Part shown: positions 47,031-58,877 of the stretch, piece after piece
How the letters are laid out: every line of letters begins with the position of its first letter
How positions within the stretch are numbered: the first letter of the stretch is position 1
Assembly: GCA_947247005.1 (NCBI GenBank)
Contig: OX365945.1
Coordinates: 38,742,551-38,806,550, forward strand
Direction of reading: 5' to 3'
Length of the DNA: 64,000 bases
Origin: Spisula solida
Taxonomy: Eukaryota; Mollusca; Bivalvia; Venerida; Mactridae
Notes under the pieces: generated by a model
The model's input: only the letters and a program-made list of their open reading frames with translations
Told to the model about the DNA's origin: nothing
Database searches by the model: none
Position numbers and translations under genes: made by a program

Positions 47031-48122
47031 ATCAAAGTGTACTTCATTCTGATAGGTAGGCTATATGGCATGTTTATTTTGTACATTGGTGTAAAGAAGG
47101 ATTTATTAATTAGATTATGTATTACCATATTGGATTTATAATGCGCATTGCTGAATTTAGTTTAGAATTATGCTTTATACAAAATAAATAATATTTTAAT
47201 GGTGGTAACCAATTTGCATTACATTTTAGCGCAATTAGTTAAAAGGCTTACTAAAATTGTCCAAATCGTTTCCTATACTTTTCTTTTACTCTAAACTAAA
47301 GTACAGTAGCATTTATGATGGAAATCGTTTTAATCAGATTGATTTAAAGAATCGATATCATATTAGTGTTGAATCATGTAATAATAAGTGCTGCCTTCCC
47401 TGTCTGACTTAATATACCCTTTTTTCAATTGTAATTTGGTGTGTTCAATATGGTTCTTGTGAACGATTTTGTTTGAGTTATTCTGATACTATGCATGTTG
47501 AATGAATATGAATCCCTGCTTACCATTTTCATTTAAATTTGTGGTTCATTTGATATGAAGTTCATGAGAGAAATTGTATCATTCAAAATATGTATATAGG
47601 ACAATTGGATAATACAAATCGGACAGCGAAAGCGACACTCCACAGAAGTACAAGTCAGAAGGAATAACATAAAAATGAACAAGAAAAGGGGAATCGACCT
47701 TCTGCAAAGACACGACGCCCTACTCCGATAGCCTGTCACACCAATCAGCCAATCATAGCCGTCGTGAGATGGCATGGATTATATCATTAGGTATCTGTGT
47801 GGTATCTAATGTGTTTTGTGGGACAGGTTTTAAACGCTAAATGTACGCTAATTCTAAGTGCAAATCGATGGTTTCATAAGTTTATGAATAATTCTAATGA
47901 ATCATGGTATTTTTGGTGAAAGGAGCGCATATAAGTTTAATAATTCTCAAATTACATAGAATGGATTCGTTGGGAAATGACGTTGGTTTAGAATAATATA
48001 TAAATGTACCGGTAGTTTATTTGGGAAGGATTAATTAAACATTACATTTATATGAGTTTGGTTAAATATTTGATTCTTAAAACTTTAATTTACTTGAAAG
48101 GTGTTCAGAAACCTATATTTCA

Positions 48123-48312
48123 TCATTCAAAAGTGCAAAATTGACAATTAGTCCGGCAGAACTTACCATGGACCGTGCGATGTCTTCTATACAAAATGTT
48201 TTTGCATGTTCTTGTTCTTCTGACAATACATGTACCATAACATAATCTGGATGATGCCACCTTGTCATCATTGAGCAATTCTCTCAGTGAGGCACCGAAG
48301 GGGTACATGCAT
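48123..48312 (-). repeat. Left arm of a 3.8-kb inverted unit, with exon-like frame
   Basis: Pairs with 51719-51898. On the minus strand 48308-48167 is open (MYPFGASLRELLNDDKVASS, then IVRRTRTCKNILYRRHRTV). It is followed by a consensus donor CCATG|GTAAGT at 48167/48166. The other arm keeps the same frame apart from one TGA but lacks the donor. It is either a decayed host exon captured in an inverted duplication or coding sequence of an unrecognised transposon. Confidence 0.6.
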
Positions 48313-49161
48313 TTTCATGAATTAAGCTGTATAAGTACATTATCGTTTAGAGGAACGTAAAGCAAGACACCTTAAATGTTATCTATATAGTGTTTAATAA
48401 TGCGTTGCATCATTATATACAACATTTGTAATATTAACAAATAGAAATGAGGCCCTGCTGGCGGATAACGTCTTATATGAGGCCCGTTTTCAGACAAACA
48501 TAGGAATGAAATCGGTAAATGATACATGGTACCACGCTTTTCATTATATTGAGACTTAACACTGAATTCAGTGTCACTGGCAATCATAAACAACCTACAT
48601 TGCATAGCTAAATATTTTATTTCATTATATTGAGGCTCTATTAATGGTTCATCCAAATATAGAAAAATGAGTGAAATTCTCCAAAAGCGATGTCAATATT
48701 TGTTTTATTCTCTTAAGGAATGCAATTTTAACTGTAACTTATACTGTTATGACCATGTGATCAATATATTCGTGTGGCACATTTTGAAAAAGTATAATAT
48801 GGCAATGAGGCCCTGTATACGTGTTCAACTAGAAATAAGACAAGAATAGTAAATAGTCTATGTTCCATTAACCATATCAAAATATCAAACAATAGATTTT
48901 ACTGATTATAATAATTCAATTATAGCTTTTTTAAGTATACTGTAGAACTATACTATAGAACTGAAATAATCAACTGGGGCCAGGAATGGGTCAATACACT
49001 CCGGGATTCTGTTTTATCATAGCACTCACGGATATCTTTAACTTACGCTCAAATTTAAATTCCTTATAATAAGTTAACAAATAGGGGACAAATTTGGTTT
49101 GTAGGAGTTCATTAACGAATAATCGTTAACTTTGCAGATAGTTCATTTTACCACACTGTGG
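48313..49161. other. Left subterminal part of the inverted unit
   Basis: ATGAGGCC occurs at 48447, 48477 and 48805, with degenerate TGAGGCT at 48631 and GAGGCAC at 48293. The phrase TCAATATAATGAAATAAAAT, read on the minus strand, is repeated in part near 48545 and 48625. No gene recognised. Confidence 0.5.
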
Positions 49162-49449
49162 CAGTGATAATATGCCCTACCCGGTATGTAATCCTTACCA
49201 CAGCGGAGTGCAACCACTATATGCCTAATGGTCCTCACCGCTATTAACTGCAGATATTGCTAGCCATATTGGGTTACACATGACCATTAAGTACAGTCAC
49301 TGTGTCAGTGATAATATGCCCTACCCGGTATGTAATCCTTACCACAGCAGAGTACAACCATTCTATGCCTAATAGTCATCACCGCTATTAACTGCAGATA
49401 TTGCTAGCCATATTGGGTTACACATGACGATGAAGTACAGCCACTGCAA
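49162..49449 (+). repeat. Tandem duplication, period 144 bp
   Basis: CAGTGATAATATGCCCTACC begins at 49162 and 49306. The two units are nearly identical (GGAGTGCAACC against AGAGTACAACC and a few other changes). Recent duplication. Confidence 0.85.
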
Positions 49450-49540
49450 GCCCTATGAGGAAGTCATTATATTACAGTGCAACCAAACAAACCCCCTTGT
49501 GACTACCGTCGTTTACTGTAAGTGAATATGGATACAAATG

Positions 49541-49955
49541 TACCAGATTAAATAGTGCCCTTTTCAAAGGCGCATTACATAGTGTTCCAGCCTCAAGGGC
49601 GCATGTGCATCCTCTACCAGTGCAAATATAGCATGATATAACCAGAGGGACAGACCGAGAGAAAGCCCCAAGGAAGAGAGTGACATTAGATAAAGGCATG
49701 TCCGGCGCTGCAGAAGTGCGCCTTGCTCTTATTTCAAATAGACAGCCTGGTTCTTTAATGTGTCCGGTGTATAGCACCGATACACAGCTTCCTGACACCC
49801 TTAACCAGATACTTTACAGTCCATTCGGTCATATATAGCGGGAAATACTACGAATAGAATTTCAGAAATGTCCAGTTCCCGTTCCGGGAATTGAACCCCC
49901 GACCTCTGTATTGACTACCTAGTGCATCTATCACCACTATATACTCGAGGCTCCA
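49541..49955 (-). mobile_element. tRNA-derived SINE, family 1, copy 2
   Basis: Same layout as 6648-7079 on the same strand. The B-box GGTCGGGGGTTCAATTCC is intact near 49902-49885. The A-box region is decayed and the 3' end is GGGCACTATTTAATCTGGTA. Body similarity is high around GGCATGTCCGGCGCTGCAG and CCTGGTTCTTTAATGTG. Confidence 0.75.
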
Positions 49956-51718
49956 CTGGTTACATAACACTCTAAGGTCCTCCATCAGAGAATTATGCTA
50001 TGTCAGCCATATTCATGGCAAACTCACTAACTTACAAAGTAAATATTTCCGAATCCCATACGATACATTAAATAAATAGTTCATCCCCGAGTGAATTCGA
50101 GCACTACTGAGTGCTATATTTGTATTGTAAATTGCCACACAATTATCATTTATTAATCGGTGATGTTACATTGTACTGTTGAGTACATTTTTTGTACTAC
50201 CTTCTCTGTCAGATTTAGTATTGCTTATTGGGGTCCCAACATAACCATGGATGGGTGTGTCGGTCAGTGTTTAGTACTTAAACGTCCCATGCATCTGTAG
50301 CTTGCAGTGATATGTACATAGCCGACATTTGCAATTCCAATTAAATAGTAGGTTTGACTAAACTAATGGTGGACGCTTTACTAGACTGAATATATTGTAT
50401 AGCTTGCCACTGTGTTGTGTACCCCCTCTATTCATGAATGTATGCACTTGGCGGTGGTGAATTATCCATTGGCATGTCATTGCAGTACATACGAAAAGTC
50501 ATACTTGGTGGTGGCGTAGAGTTTGAAATGGCGGTACTGTACATGGCGATCGGAATGATGGTTGTCAAGTGAACCAAATATAGCTTGGAATTACTTACCG
50601 TAAATGCAGGTGTATTTTGTAGCTGATAAGTATTTTAAGTTTTGTTGTTTTTAATGAGTGCTGTCTTCCCTGTCCTGTCTGACGAGTTTTATCCTTTTTA
50701 AATACTATAAAGATACTCATATGGCAGTAGTTGGTGATGATGAGGACCACATTCGGTATATAGAGACTCACACTACTGGTGAGAAGAAACTAGCCACAGA
50801 CATTGGTACCACAATACCTTTATTCATCAAGCTGTAATTGAATTATTATTAGATTTTTTAAATGCTTAAAAACAATGAAATGGTTGTTGAATTTGGCCTA
50901 ATGCCTGTTTTGGAGTGTAAATCACTAGCAGAGACCCACGTCCTCGTAGTACTATTTCATAAATAATAATAGTTTCATTACTTGAAATTTTTGATACATT
51001 TTAACATTTGAATTTACCCTTATTAAGGCTTCAATTTCATTAAATAAAATATTAAGCCATGCAACTTAGCGATGCAATTCAGATTGTTTATACTTATCTA
51101 TCACACTTACTTATAGGCATGTTACGACACATAGACACTTCATATGATATTGTCAAATTACAAGTGTAATGGAATAATAACAATTTATTTTGATGAAAGC
51201 CTAATTTATAGTTCAACACACAAGCAAAGTCTCATTTTCCCTATTTTACTTATTCAGAACGTGGTACTTCTGTAACTTAATTACACTTTTATTACTTCTA
51301 ATAATGGTTAATGTTTCTTTTCTGAAATATAAGAGAAGTAAAAAATATTTGAAAGATTACATCCTTTTTCATACATTAACACTTACCAGGGCCTCGATTT
51401 TCATAACATAACATTAAGCAATGTATTGCAGGTTCCTTATACTTATCAATGCCATTGAATATATTATTATTTAGCAATATAAAAGGATATTTTAACTTTA
51501 CATGCATTCATTTATGTATTTAATCAATATTTTTGTATATTACCGGGCCTCATGTTAGGTTTAAACCACAAATGGGGCCTCATTTCCACATTTTATCATT
51601 ACAAAGGTTGTATATATTGATGTAACGCATTATTTTACACAATTCAATCGCATTTAAGGTGGTTTGGTTCACATTTGATGGAATAGTAATGTATTTATAC
51701 CGACTAAATCGAGAGAAA
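49956..51718. other. Interior and right subterminal part of the inverted unit
   Basis: No gene recognised. GGCCTCAT occurs at 51546 and 51577, GGCCTCG at 51390; all are in the orientation opposite to the left-hand motifs. GTGCTGTCTTCCCTGTC at 50658 relates to 47389 and 36225. Confidence 0.5.
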
Positions 51719-51898
51719 AAACATGTACCCCTTTGGGGCCTCATTGTGAGAATTGCTCAATGGTGACAAGGTGGCATCATCTGGATTCTGTTATAGTATT
51801 GTCCGAAGAACAAGAAAATGCAAACATATTTTGTATAGAAGACATTGCACGGTTACCCTAAAAATTGCCGTTTATCTGCCGGACTAAATTGTGTATTA
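51719..51898 (+). repeat. Right arm of the 3.8-kb inverted unit
   Basis: Reverse complement of 48123-48312 with about 15-20 percent difference by eye. It includes ATGTACCCCTTTGGGGCCTC and GACAAGGTGGCATCATCTGG, and ends GCCGGACTAAATTGTG. Confidence 0.75.
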
Positions 51899-52917
51899 TG
51901 ATCAAAGAATAGCAACCAGGGAAAATGATTACATTCATGGTTACAGCGGAAACCCACTGCACTATCCCGAGCAGAATTAATGAAACCAAACACATTATTT
52001 CATTTTCATGTTGTTCCATTGATGTGATTAGTATATCCACCCACTTGTCTGTACCATATAATGTGCGCCCATTTTCAACCTCGTTCGTCATATTACATCA
52101 AAAAAAAAAAGATTTATATGATCATAAACCTCTCGGTTATTATAACCAAGCCACATTTACGTCATCATGAAAACGTGTACTGTTTCTGTATTTGAAATAT
52201 TACACATTATTAGACTTTAATTAGAATATATTCTCTAGAGGTATATGACCATTGATTATAATATAGCAAGTGATAATGAATTCAATGTAGCAATACCACG
52301 TGACCCGCGTGCGTTCCTAACTTGAAACATGCACAGCTTCTTCTGCGTTTGAGTATACTTACGGATAGTTTGTTTTCGAAGCGAAGCAATTTTCGTCTTA
52401 GTTTTGTAGCATTTCGTGATGTCATAGTCACGTGGTAGGCCTATTGCAACACTGTAATTATTAATGGAAACTGTATAGCTCATACCGTTATGGAGCCCAT
52501 TTAACAAATTGTTGCTCCATATATCACATTATCACATTATTTACGAAAAGGAGCTGATGGTGATCATTGCATACTTAAATGTGTGTTAAACTTTTGGTAT
52601 AATATTTTACTTAACAGCAATACACATCCATGAATAACAACCATTCTTGCGAAGTTATTGGTGTATTTACAGCATGTATTCACATGATCTTTTAAAGTAT
52701 ATTAGTCAAACAAAGAGTGACGTAACATTCCTATTATCGTATTATGGGTAATTTCTACGTTGTAAAATAGTATCCATGTGTTATAATTATTTTGCCTGAT
52801 AGGCACCTTCAAACTTTCCATTGATCATCTATACAATGTAGTTTCTGGTACACTACTGCGCAGTAAATATTGAATAGAATTACCGTCAGACATTTTAAAC
52901 GAAACGTAGCTATCTAT
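51899..52917. other. Non-coding stretch
   Basis: No gene or repeat recognised. Confidence 0.35.
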
Positions 52918-53306
52918 TAGCTGCTAGCCTTACAAACCAGCCAAATTAACCACCATGACATTGACGTTCGACTTTCCTCCATCCAGACAGGAACATACTT
53001 TCAACCAATGTTTTAATTTGAAAACTTGGATTATGTGATCTCTGTCAAGTGTTCAGCTGCTAGCCTTACAAACCAGCCAAATCAACCACCATGACATTGA
53101 CGTTCGACTTTCCTCCATCCAGACAGTATATAAAGGAACACACTTTCAACCAATGTTTTAATTTGAAAACTTGGATTATGTGATCTCTGTCAAGTGTTCA
53201 GCTGCTAGCCTTACAGACCAGCCAAATCAACCACCATGACATTGACGTTCGACTTTCCTCCATCCGGACAGTATATAAAGGAACACACTTTCAACCAATC
53301 AATAGT
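52918..53306 (+). repeat. Tandem repeat, units of 136 and 145 bp
   Basis: CTGCTAGCC starts at 52921, 53057 and 53202. Units 2 and 3 carry an extra nine bases that create GTATATAAAGGAAC, a TATA-like sequence absent from unit 1. The shared core includes CCACCATGACATTGACG. Near-identical units, so recently amplified. Confidence 0.85.
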
Positions 53307-53519
53307 ATGATAAACTTTATTAAAATGACATGACGCTACTTTAAAAAAAATTATTCTCACATTTCGTGCTCGCTGACATCTTTGTGGTTAGATTTACCGT
53401 TGAAATATCTATCTTCAACCACACACAGTATGACTGTTAGTACATTTTTGAACCATTTGACCGTTAGACTGCTTTAGAAAATATGTCAAAATTCGATTTA
53501 TATACTTTTATTTTTCCTC
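53307..53519. other. Non-coding stretch
   Basis: Nothing recognised. Confidence 0.35.
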
Positions 53520-53822
53520 GCCAACGGAAATCCATATAGACGGGGCCCCTGAAGAGGTCAGTCACTTTAATTTTTAGGGGATCGCGCATGATACAGAAGA
53601 TGCCCCAGTTCACGAAGCATCCCTGGTTCTTTCACGTGCCTGATGTAAAGCATCAAACACAGGACCTCGGTTATAAAGTCCGGTCCGAAAGACTATTAGT
53701 AATTTTAGTTATGTTGGGTAGGAAACACTGACTGAATAGCAACCGGCTGGAGGTGCGATCGAACCAACAACCTTCGGATCAGCAGTTAGTAGCACTAACC
53801 ACTGGACCACTTGTCCACCCCA
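53520..53822 (-). mobile_element. tRNA-derived SINE, family 2
   Basis: Minus strand: 5' end GGGGTGGACAAGTGG, A-box-like TGGTCCAGTGGTTAG, B-box-like GTTGGTTCGATCGC, then a body with CCGAGGTCCTGTGTTTGATG and CAGGCACGTGAAAGAACC. The last two phrases resemble the same central domain seen in family 1 (GGGCACATTAAAGAACC), so the two SINE families share a domain but have different tRNA heads. The 3' end, near 53520, has no GGCGCTATATAAAT signature. The region 53823-54390 after it holds no gene. Confidence 0.75.
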
Positions 53823-54390
53823 TATATGAAAAGTGACCAAATTATAGTCCAGTCGGGGTAAGAGTAAAGTGACACAGGAATTCACTATTACGGTGTCAAT
53901 TATGAAGGCTTATGCAGATTGCTATAATTTCAATGCTAAACTAACATACTATATTCGCTCAACCTGTTCAGACAATGGTTGTTTTCTTTTATGTACACAT
54001 GAACGGCAACGTCACTCTCACAATATCCTAACTGGACTGTAGATATATTATGTAGTCGAGTGTATCAAAATATTTTCCATATTAGGTTTGTAAGTACCGT
54101 TAAGTATTATCACATGATTGATACTCTGTACTAGTGATACGAGTAATATTACCGAGCGACTTACGTGGTTAGCCCTACTTTGGATGTGCTAATTATTGGA
54201 GACACTAACACTACAATTTCTAATTTGGACATACAATTTAACTGATAATGGACTCTCTAACAACAGTCGTAATACGTCATGTGATCACCTGGCAGCGGTG
54301 TTTAATGCCCTGGTCGCTAAATGGGCCCTTTTAGAAACATATTGACTTTCATAAATTTGAAAATTTTGAGAAAGCGGTATGCTCATTCCA

Positions 54391-55473
54391 GATATGGATG
54401 TATTTCTTGAGGTATACACTCATTGACTTACACTGGATATCGATGTACTTCTTGAGGTATAAAATCAGAGACTTACACCAGATATCGATGTATTTCTTGA
54501 GGTATACAATCATAGACGTACACCAGATATCGATGTATTTCTTGAGGTATACAATCATAGACGTACACCAGATATCGATGTACTTCTTGAGGTATAAAAT
54601 CAGAGACTTACACCAGATATCGATGTACTTCTTGAGGTCATATACTTACACCAGATATCGAGTTACTTCTTGAGGTATACAATCATAGACTTACATCAGA
54701 TATCGAGTTACTTCTTGAGGTATACAATCATAAACTTACAACAGATATCGAGTTACTTCTTGAGGTATACAATCATAAACTTACATCAGATATCGAGTTA
54801 CTTCATGAGGTATACAATCATTGACTTACACCAGATATCGAGTTACTTCTTGAGGTCATTGATTTACACTAGATATCGATGTACTTCTTGGGGTATACTA
54901 TCATAGACTAACACCAGATATCGAGTTACTTCTTGAGGTATACAATCATAGACTTACATCAGATATCGAGTTACTTCTTGAGGTATACAATCATAAACTT
55001 ACAACAGATATCGAGTTACTTCTTGAGGTATACAATCATAAACTTACATCAGATATCGAGTTACTTCATGAGGTATACAATCATTGACTAACACCAGATA
55101 TCGAGTTACTTCTTGAGGTCATTGATTTACACTAGATATCGATGTACTTCTTGGGGTATACTATCATAGACTAACACCAGATATCGAGTTACTTCTTGAG
55201 GTATACAATCATAGACTTACATCAGATATCGAGTTACTTCTTGAGGTATACAATCATAAACTTACAACAGATATCGAGTTACTTCTTGAGGTATACAATC
55301 ATAAACTTACATCAGATATCGAGTTACTTCATGAGGTATACAATCATTGACTTACACCAGATATCGAGTTACTTCTTGAGGTCATTGATTTACACTAGAT
55401 ATCGATGTACTTATTGAGGTATACAATCATAGACCTACACCAGATATCGATGTACTTCTTGATTTCATAGACT
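54391..55473 (+). repeat. 45-bp minisatellite array 1, with 263-bp higher-order period
   Basis: The unit contains ATCGATGTACTTCTTGAGG, TATACAATCATAGACTTAC and ACCAGAT, total 45 bp. A 38-bp variant lacks ATACAAT. In the right three quarters the unit carries ATCGAGTTAC instead of ATCGATGTAC. The diagnostic variant CTTCATGAGG recurs at 54801, 55064 and 55327, close to 263 bp apart, equal to five 45-bp units plus one 38-bp unit. As 45 is 15 codons, the plus strand reads MYFLRYTIIDLHQIS repeats and the minus strand is open too. There is no evidence of translation. Confidence 0.9.
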
Positions 55474-56414
55474 TTTTTTGTAAGAGCTATAAGATATTGA
55501 TTTCCACGGATTTCCATCATCAGTGTTTCTAGAAATAACTGGTCGTTCATTGTTAGTTGTAATTCTGGAATTGGAATTTCTCGTATATTTTCTAAATTGT
55601 AAATAGGTAAAGCGTATTGTATTTTGATATCTTCTATTGTTTTATTTATGAAATATAAGTATTCTTTGTCTTTTAACAGGGAATTATTGTGTTTCCACAA
55701 GCCTTTCCCGTGTTTAAAATCGGTAAAATTTAATTTCAGAATAACCATTGAATGATCGGACTGATAGCTTGGTTTAATCGCTATATCTGATATATACATT
55801 TGAAATATCGGGGACCAAGTCTTGCTTGTTGTAAAGGATAAGATCTACGCTGGTTGTTGGATAGAGTTGCCTGAATGGGTCTATCAGTCCTCGACTTTCA
55901 ATTTCCTTGATAAGCACTAGACGTGCCTTTTAATTATTTAAGTGTTTATAATTTGAATAGTCAATAGTCTTAGTATTCTGTACTAAGTTAAAGTCGCCAC
56001 ATAGTATGACGCTTTCATTTGCTATTTTATCAAAATCATTTCATAATGATTCATAAAAACTGGGCGAATCTGTATTTGGTCCGTATATAGAAGCTAGAGT
56101 TATTCTTTGTTCACATACCGACATATCAATGATTACATAATTTCCATTTTTATCAGAATGTGTTCCGTGGATTTTGTAATCTACGTTTTTTGAAAATAAA
56201 ATGGCAGCCCCTCTTGAATTGGATGATGAAAAACTTAATAAGCAATGAGAACCCTATTCGGTATAAAGTCTTTTAACTGATCTTTGTGAAAATGTGTATC
56301 TTGTAAACAAAATATATCACACTTTGTGACCTTTAAAAACTGAAACACTTGTAATCTTTTAAAACGTCCTTGAAGGCCTCTACAGTTCACGGATAGTATT
56401 GAAACTTCACTCAT
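55474..56414 (-). pseudogene. LINE 5, 5' part of ORF2: AP-type endonuclease
   Basis: The minus-strand Met at 56414 begins MSEVSILSVNCRGLQGR. CDIFCLQDTHF follows, with a frame change near 56235. The continuation reads NSRGAAILFSKN, ITLASIYGPNTDSPSFY, VILCGDFNLV and SDHSMVILKLNF. These are the ordered signature motifs of the apurinic-type endonuclease of LINEs, which nicks target DNA to prime reverse transcription. At least two stops and two shifts make it non-functional. After KHNNSLLKDKEYLYF the frame continues to LIALTKKVYE, then runs into the 45-bp array at 55473. The reverse transcriptase is absent. Confidence 0.85.
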
Positions 56415-57639
56415 AACATTTTATATTGTGCAAATCGAAGGAACCAACAATGCTTGCAGTGCACCCACAAAAGTAAACATAAATAGAATGATAATAAAAA
56501 GGAAAAGGGCATATAGAGTGCCCACATAACACAGACACTTAACTTTATCATTTTTAATTAATATATAGTGCTTCTGTTCTCCAACAACTTAAATATTCTA
56601 GGTATTACATGTTTAAACATCTAAGCATACACAATTATAATATAGAAACAGTTCATGTCGGGTTTGGATGTTAAATGCAACATCATGATTTCAATTGTTT
56701 GTATGACAGAAACAAACAATAAAATAATTCAGTGTAGCGTACATCACTTTGATGAATGCTAAGTATAAAGTACTGCAGGTTGTATTCATCGGCAATGAAT
56801 GCTATGAATGTTTAGTGTTGACAGAAGACAACATAATATCAACATAACAATCCTGTGTTTGACGTACATCTTTACAAAGCAATAGTTGACACACTTAACA
56901 TTTACATATATAACGTTACACCATACTAATTATAATGTAGGAAAAGTATAAAGGTCATGTTGAAAATAATAGACGCGAAGGGGAGGTTATATATTTGTGC
57001 AGGTGTAGTACTAGCAATGCAAGATTTTGTTGTTTCAAATACAAAAAAAACCAAAGACATTTTCTAACAGTATATACGTACATAAGGCGAAGGAAATAGA
57101 ATACTGATATTGCTTTGCAACAACTGATATACGTAGTACCAACCTAGGTACTAACGTCTACTCGTTTCTATCGGAAGGAATATCAAAAGTACCAGACAAC
57201 ACATGTTTTGAATGATCTTATTTTGTTTTACAAAGTTGGTTATTTAAATTTGTAATAATAAACAGCAACAATATATACGGTGTTATGATTTCATTGGTAG
57301 TTTAATATAAAAAATGTAAAATTCATTTTTTATGACATACAAATGTATCAGAAAAATTTGAAGTACAGCTTGTCTTCAAAGTTACAGAATTTGCGGAATG
57401 GTCGCCATACTTTATGCAGGTAATAAAAAAAACATATCATGATACTAATTTTAGAATAATGTGCTATAAAAACCAACAAAGATTTATACAAAATACACAT
57501 AATAAATCGCATCAGAATGCATTAAAATAACACGTGCAATAGCACTGTTTTCTTGCGATATAAAGGTATTATATTAATATACATATCATCATAATATGTT
57601 CAAGGTTCACCAATTGTGTGTGTGTTTGTAAGATTTAAT
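56415..57639. other. Non-coding stretch, may hold the LINE 5 5' region
   Basis: AT-rich, no gene recognised. The part next to 56414 could be the 5' untranslated region or a decayed ORF1 of LINE 5, but no ORF1 motif is visible. Confidence 0.35.
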
Positions 57640-58130
57640 ATGAAGTAGTAGATACATACACTTATGTATAGATATATCATCTTAATATTATTTTATCCTA
57701 TAGAGGATGCGTCAATAATATGAGATAGAAAGACAAAAGAAGGCCGCACACAAGTGTGTGTTCAGGGCTCGTCTATAATGTGCGTTTAAAAGATATGAAA
57801 AGAAGCTGTGGATGCTTATTGTAGTCTCATTTACTTGTTTATAGATATATCATGTTATTATTTTATCAAATTATAATATAAGGATTCGTCAATATTGTGA
57901 GGTAGAAAGACAAATGGACGCGACAACAGAAGGCCGCACACCAGAGTGTGTTCAGTGTTGGTCAATAATGTGCGTTCGGAAGATATGAAAAGAAGTTGAG
58001 GATATTTATTGTTGTCCCATTGACTTATTTATAGATATATCATGTTATTATTTTTATTATATTATTATAAGGATTCGTCAATAATGTGAGGCAGAAAGAC
58101 AAAAGAACGCGCCCAAAGATTGTTTTAATG
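57640..58130 (+). repeat. Diverged tandem repeat, period 173-190 bp
   Basis: ATAGATATATCAT starts at 57668, 57841 and 58031. Units share GGATTCGTCAATA, GAAGGCCGCACACA-GTGTG and AAAGATATGAAAAGAAG. The CACACAAGTGTGTG stretch is a small hairpin. The third unit is incomplete. Confidence 0.75.
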
Positions 58131-58466
58131 TGTTGTTGTTGTTGTTTTTATTCCTATTCTATATAAATGTATTAGTATATATCAACTTACATGATATGAG
58201 GTTGCTAGATTAGATTAAAAGTATTGTTATTGGTGTTAATTAACAAACTTATAAGTAGACATTTTTAAGCGTTGTATTTCATAGTGTAGATTGATGATTT
58301 TAACTACCGTGTAATTACATATTTGCGAGTAATGCAACAAAAACAATGTATCATTGTATGTAATGTCACAACCGCGTAAACAAACATTCAACACGATCGA
58401 TTATTACAGGTGTGTCAGGATTAAGTCCTAAGATCATTAGTACAATTAAATGATCAAAACTTAAAC
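58131..58466. other. Non-coding stretch
   Basis: Nothing recognised. Confidence 0.35.
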
Positions 58467-58559
58467 TGCCCTATAGCCGAGTGGTTAACAGCTATTGTTT
58501 TGTGAGTCTTATTTTGAAAATGTAAACAATTTACTGCGAGTTCAAAACCCAACAATGCC
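58467..58559 (+). pseudogene. tRNA-like sequence (class II, Ser/Leu-like), probably not functional
   Basis: ATAGCCGAGTGGTTAACAGC matches a class II tRNA A-box, and CGAGTTCAAAACCC resembles a B-box about 60 bases later. The acceptor and anticodon stems do not pair well by eye. It could be a decayed tRNA gene or a SINE head. Confidence 0.4.
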
Positions 58560-58877
58560 AAGATTTTTTTAAATTTTGCTTAAACTACGTATATTAATGC
58601 TTTTGCTCACATACATGCAATGAATAAACTAGATCTATTCGCTATTTGTATTCCAGCATACCAGGAGTGTGTTCATCCTACGAAGCTGGAAATATTTGCA
58701 ATCATGTTTTGTATTCAATGTACTAGTAAATGTAAAAAACACATAGTGTATCTATATCAAGCCAGATACTGTTTACGCAAAGAAAAGTATGATAAAAATT
58801 AATTTGTCGATATAAAAACATCAGAAAAACAATATTATAAAAAGCATAACAAAGAAAAAGCGTATCAGACTTGATTC

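Noticed and set aside
54391..55473. Possible CRISPR array (regular 45-bp units)
   Set aside because: Units are contiguous and entirely repetitive with no unique spacers, in an animal-like genome without cas genes. It is a minisatellite.
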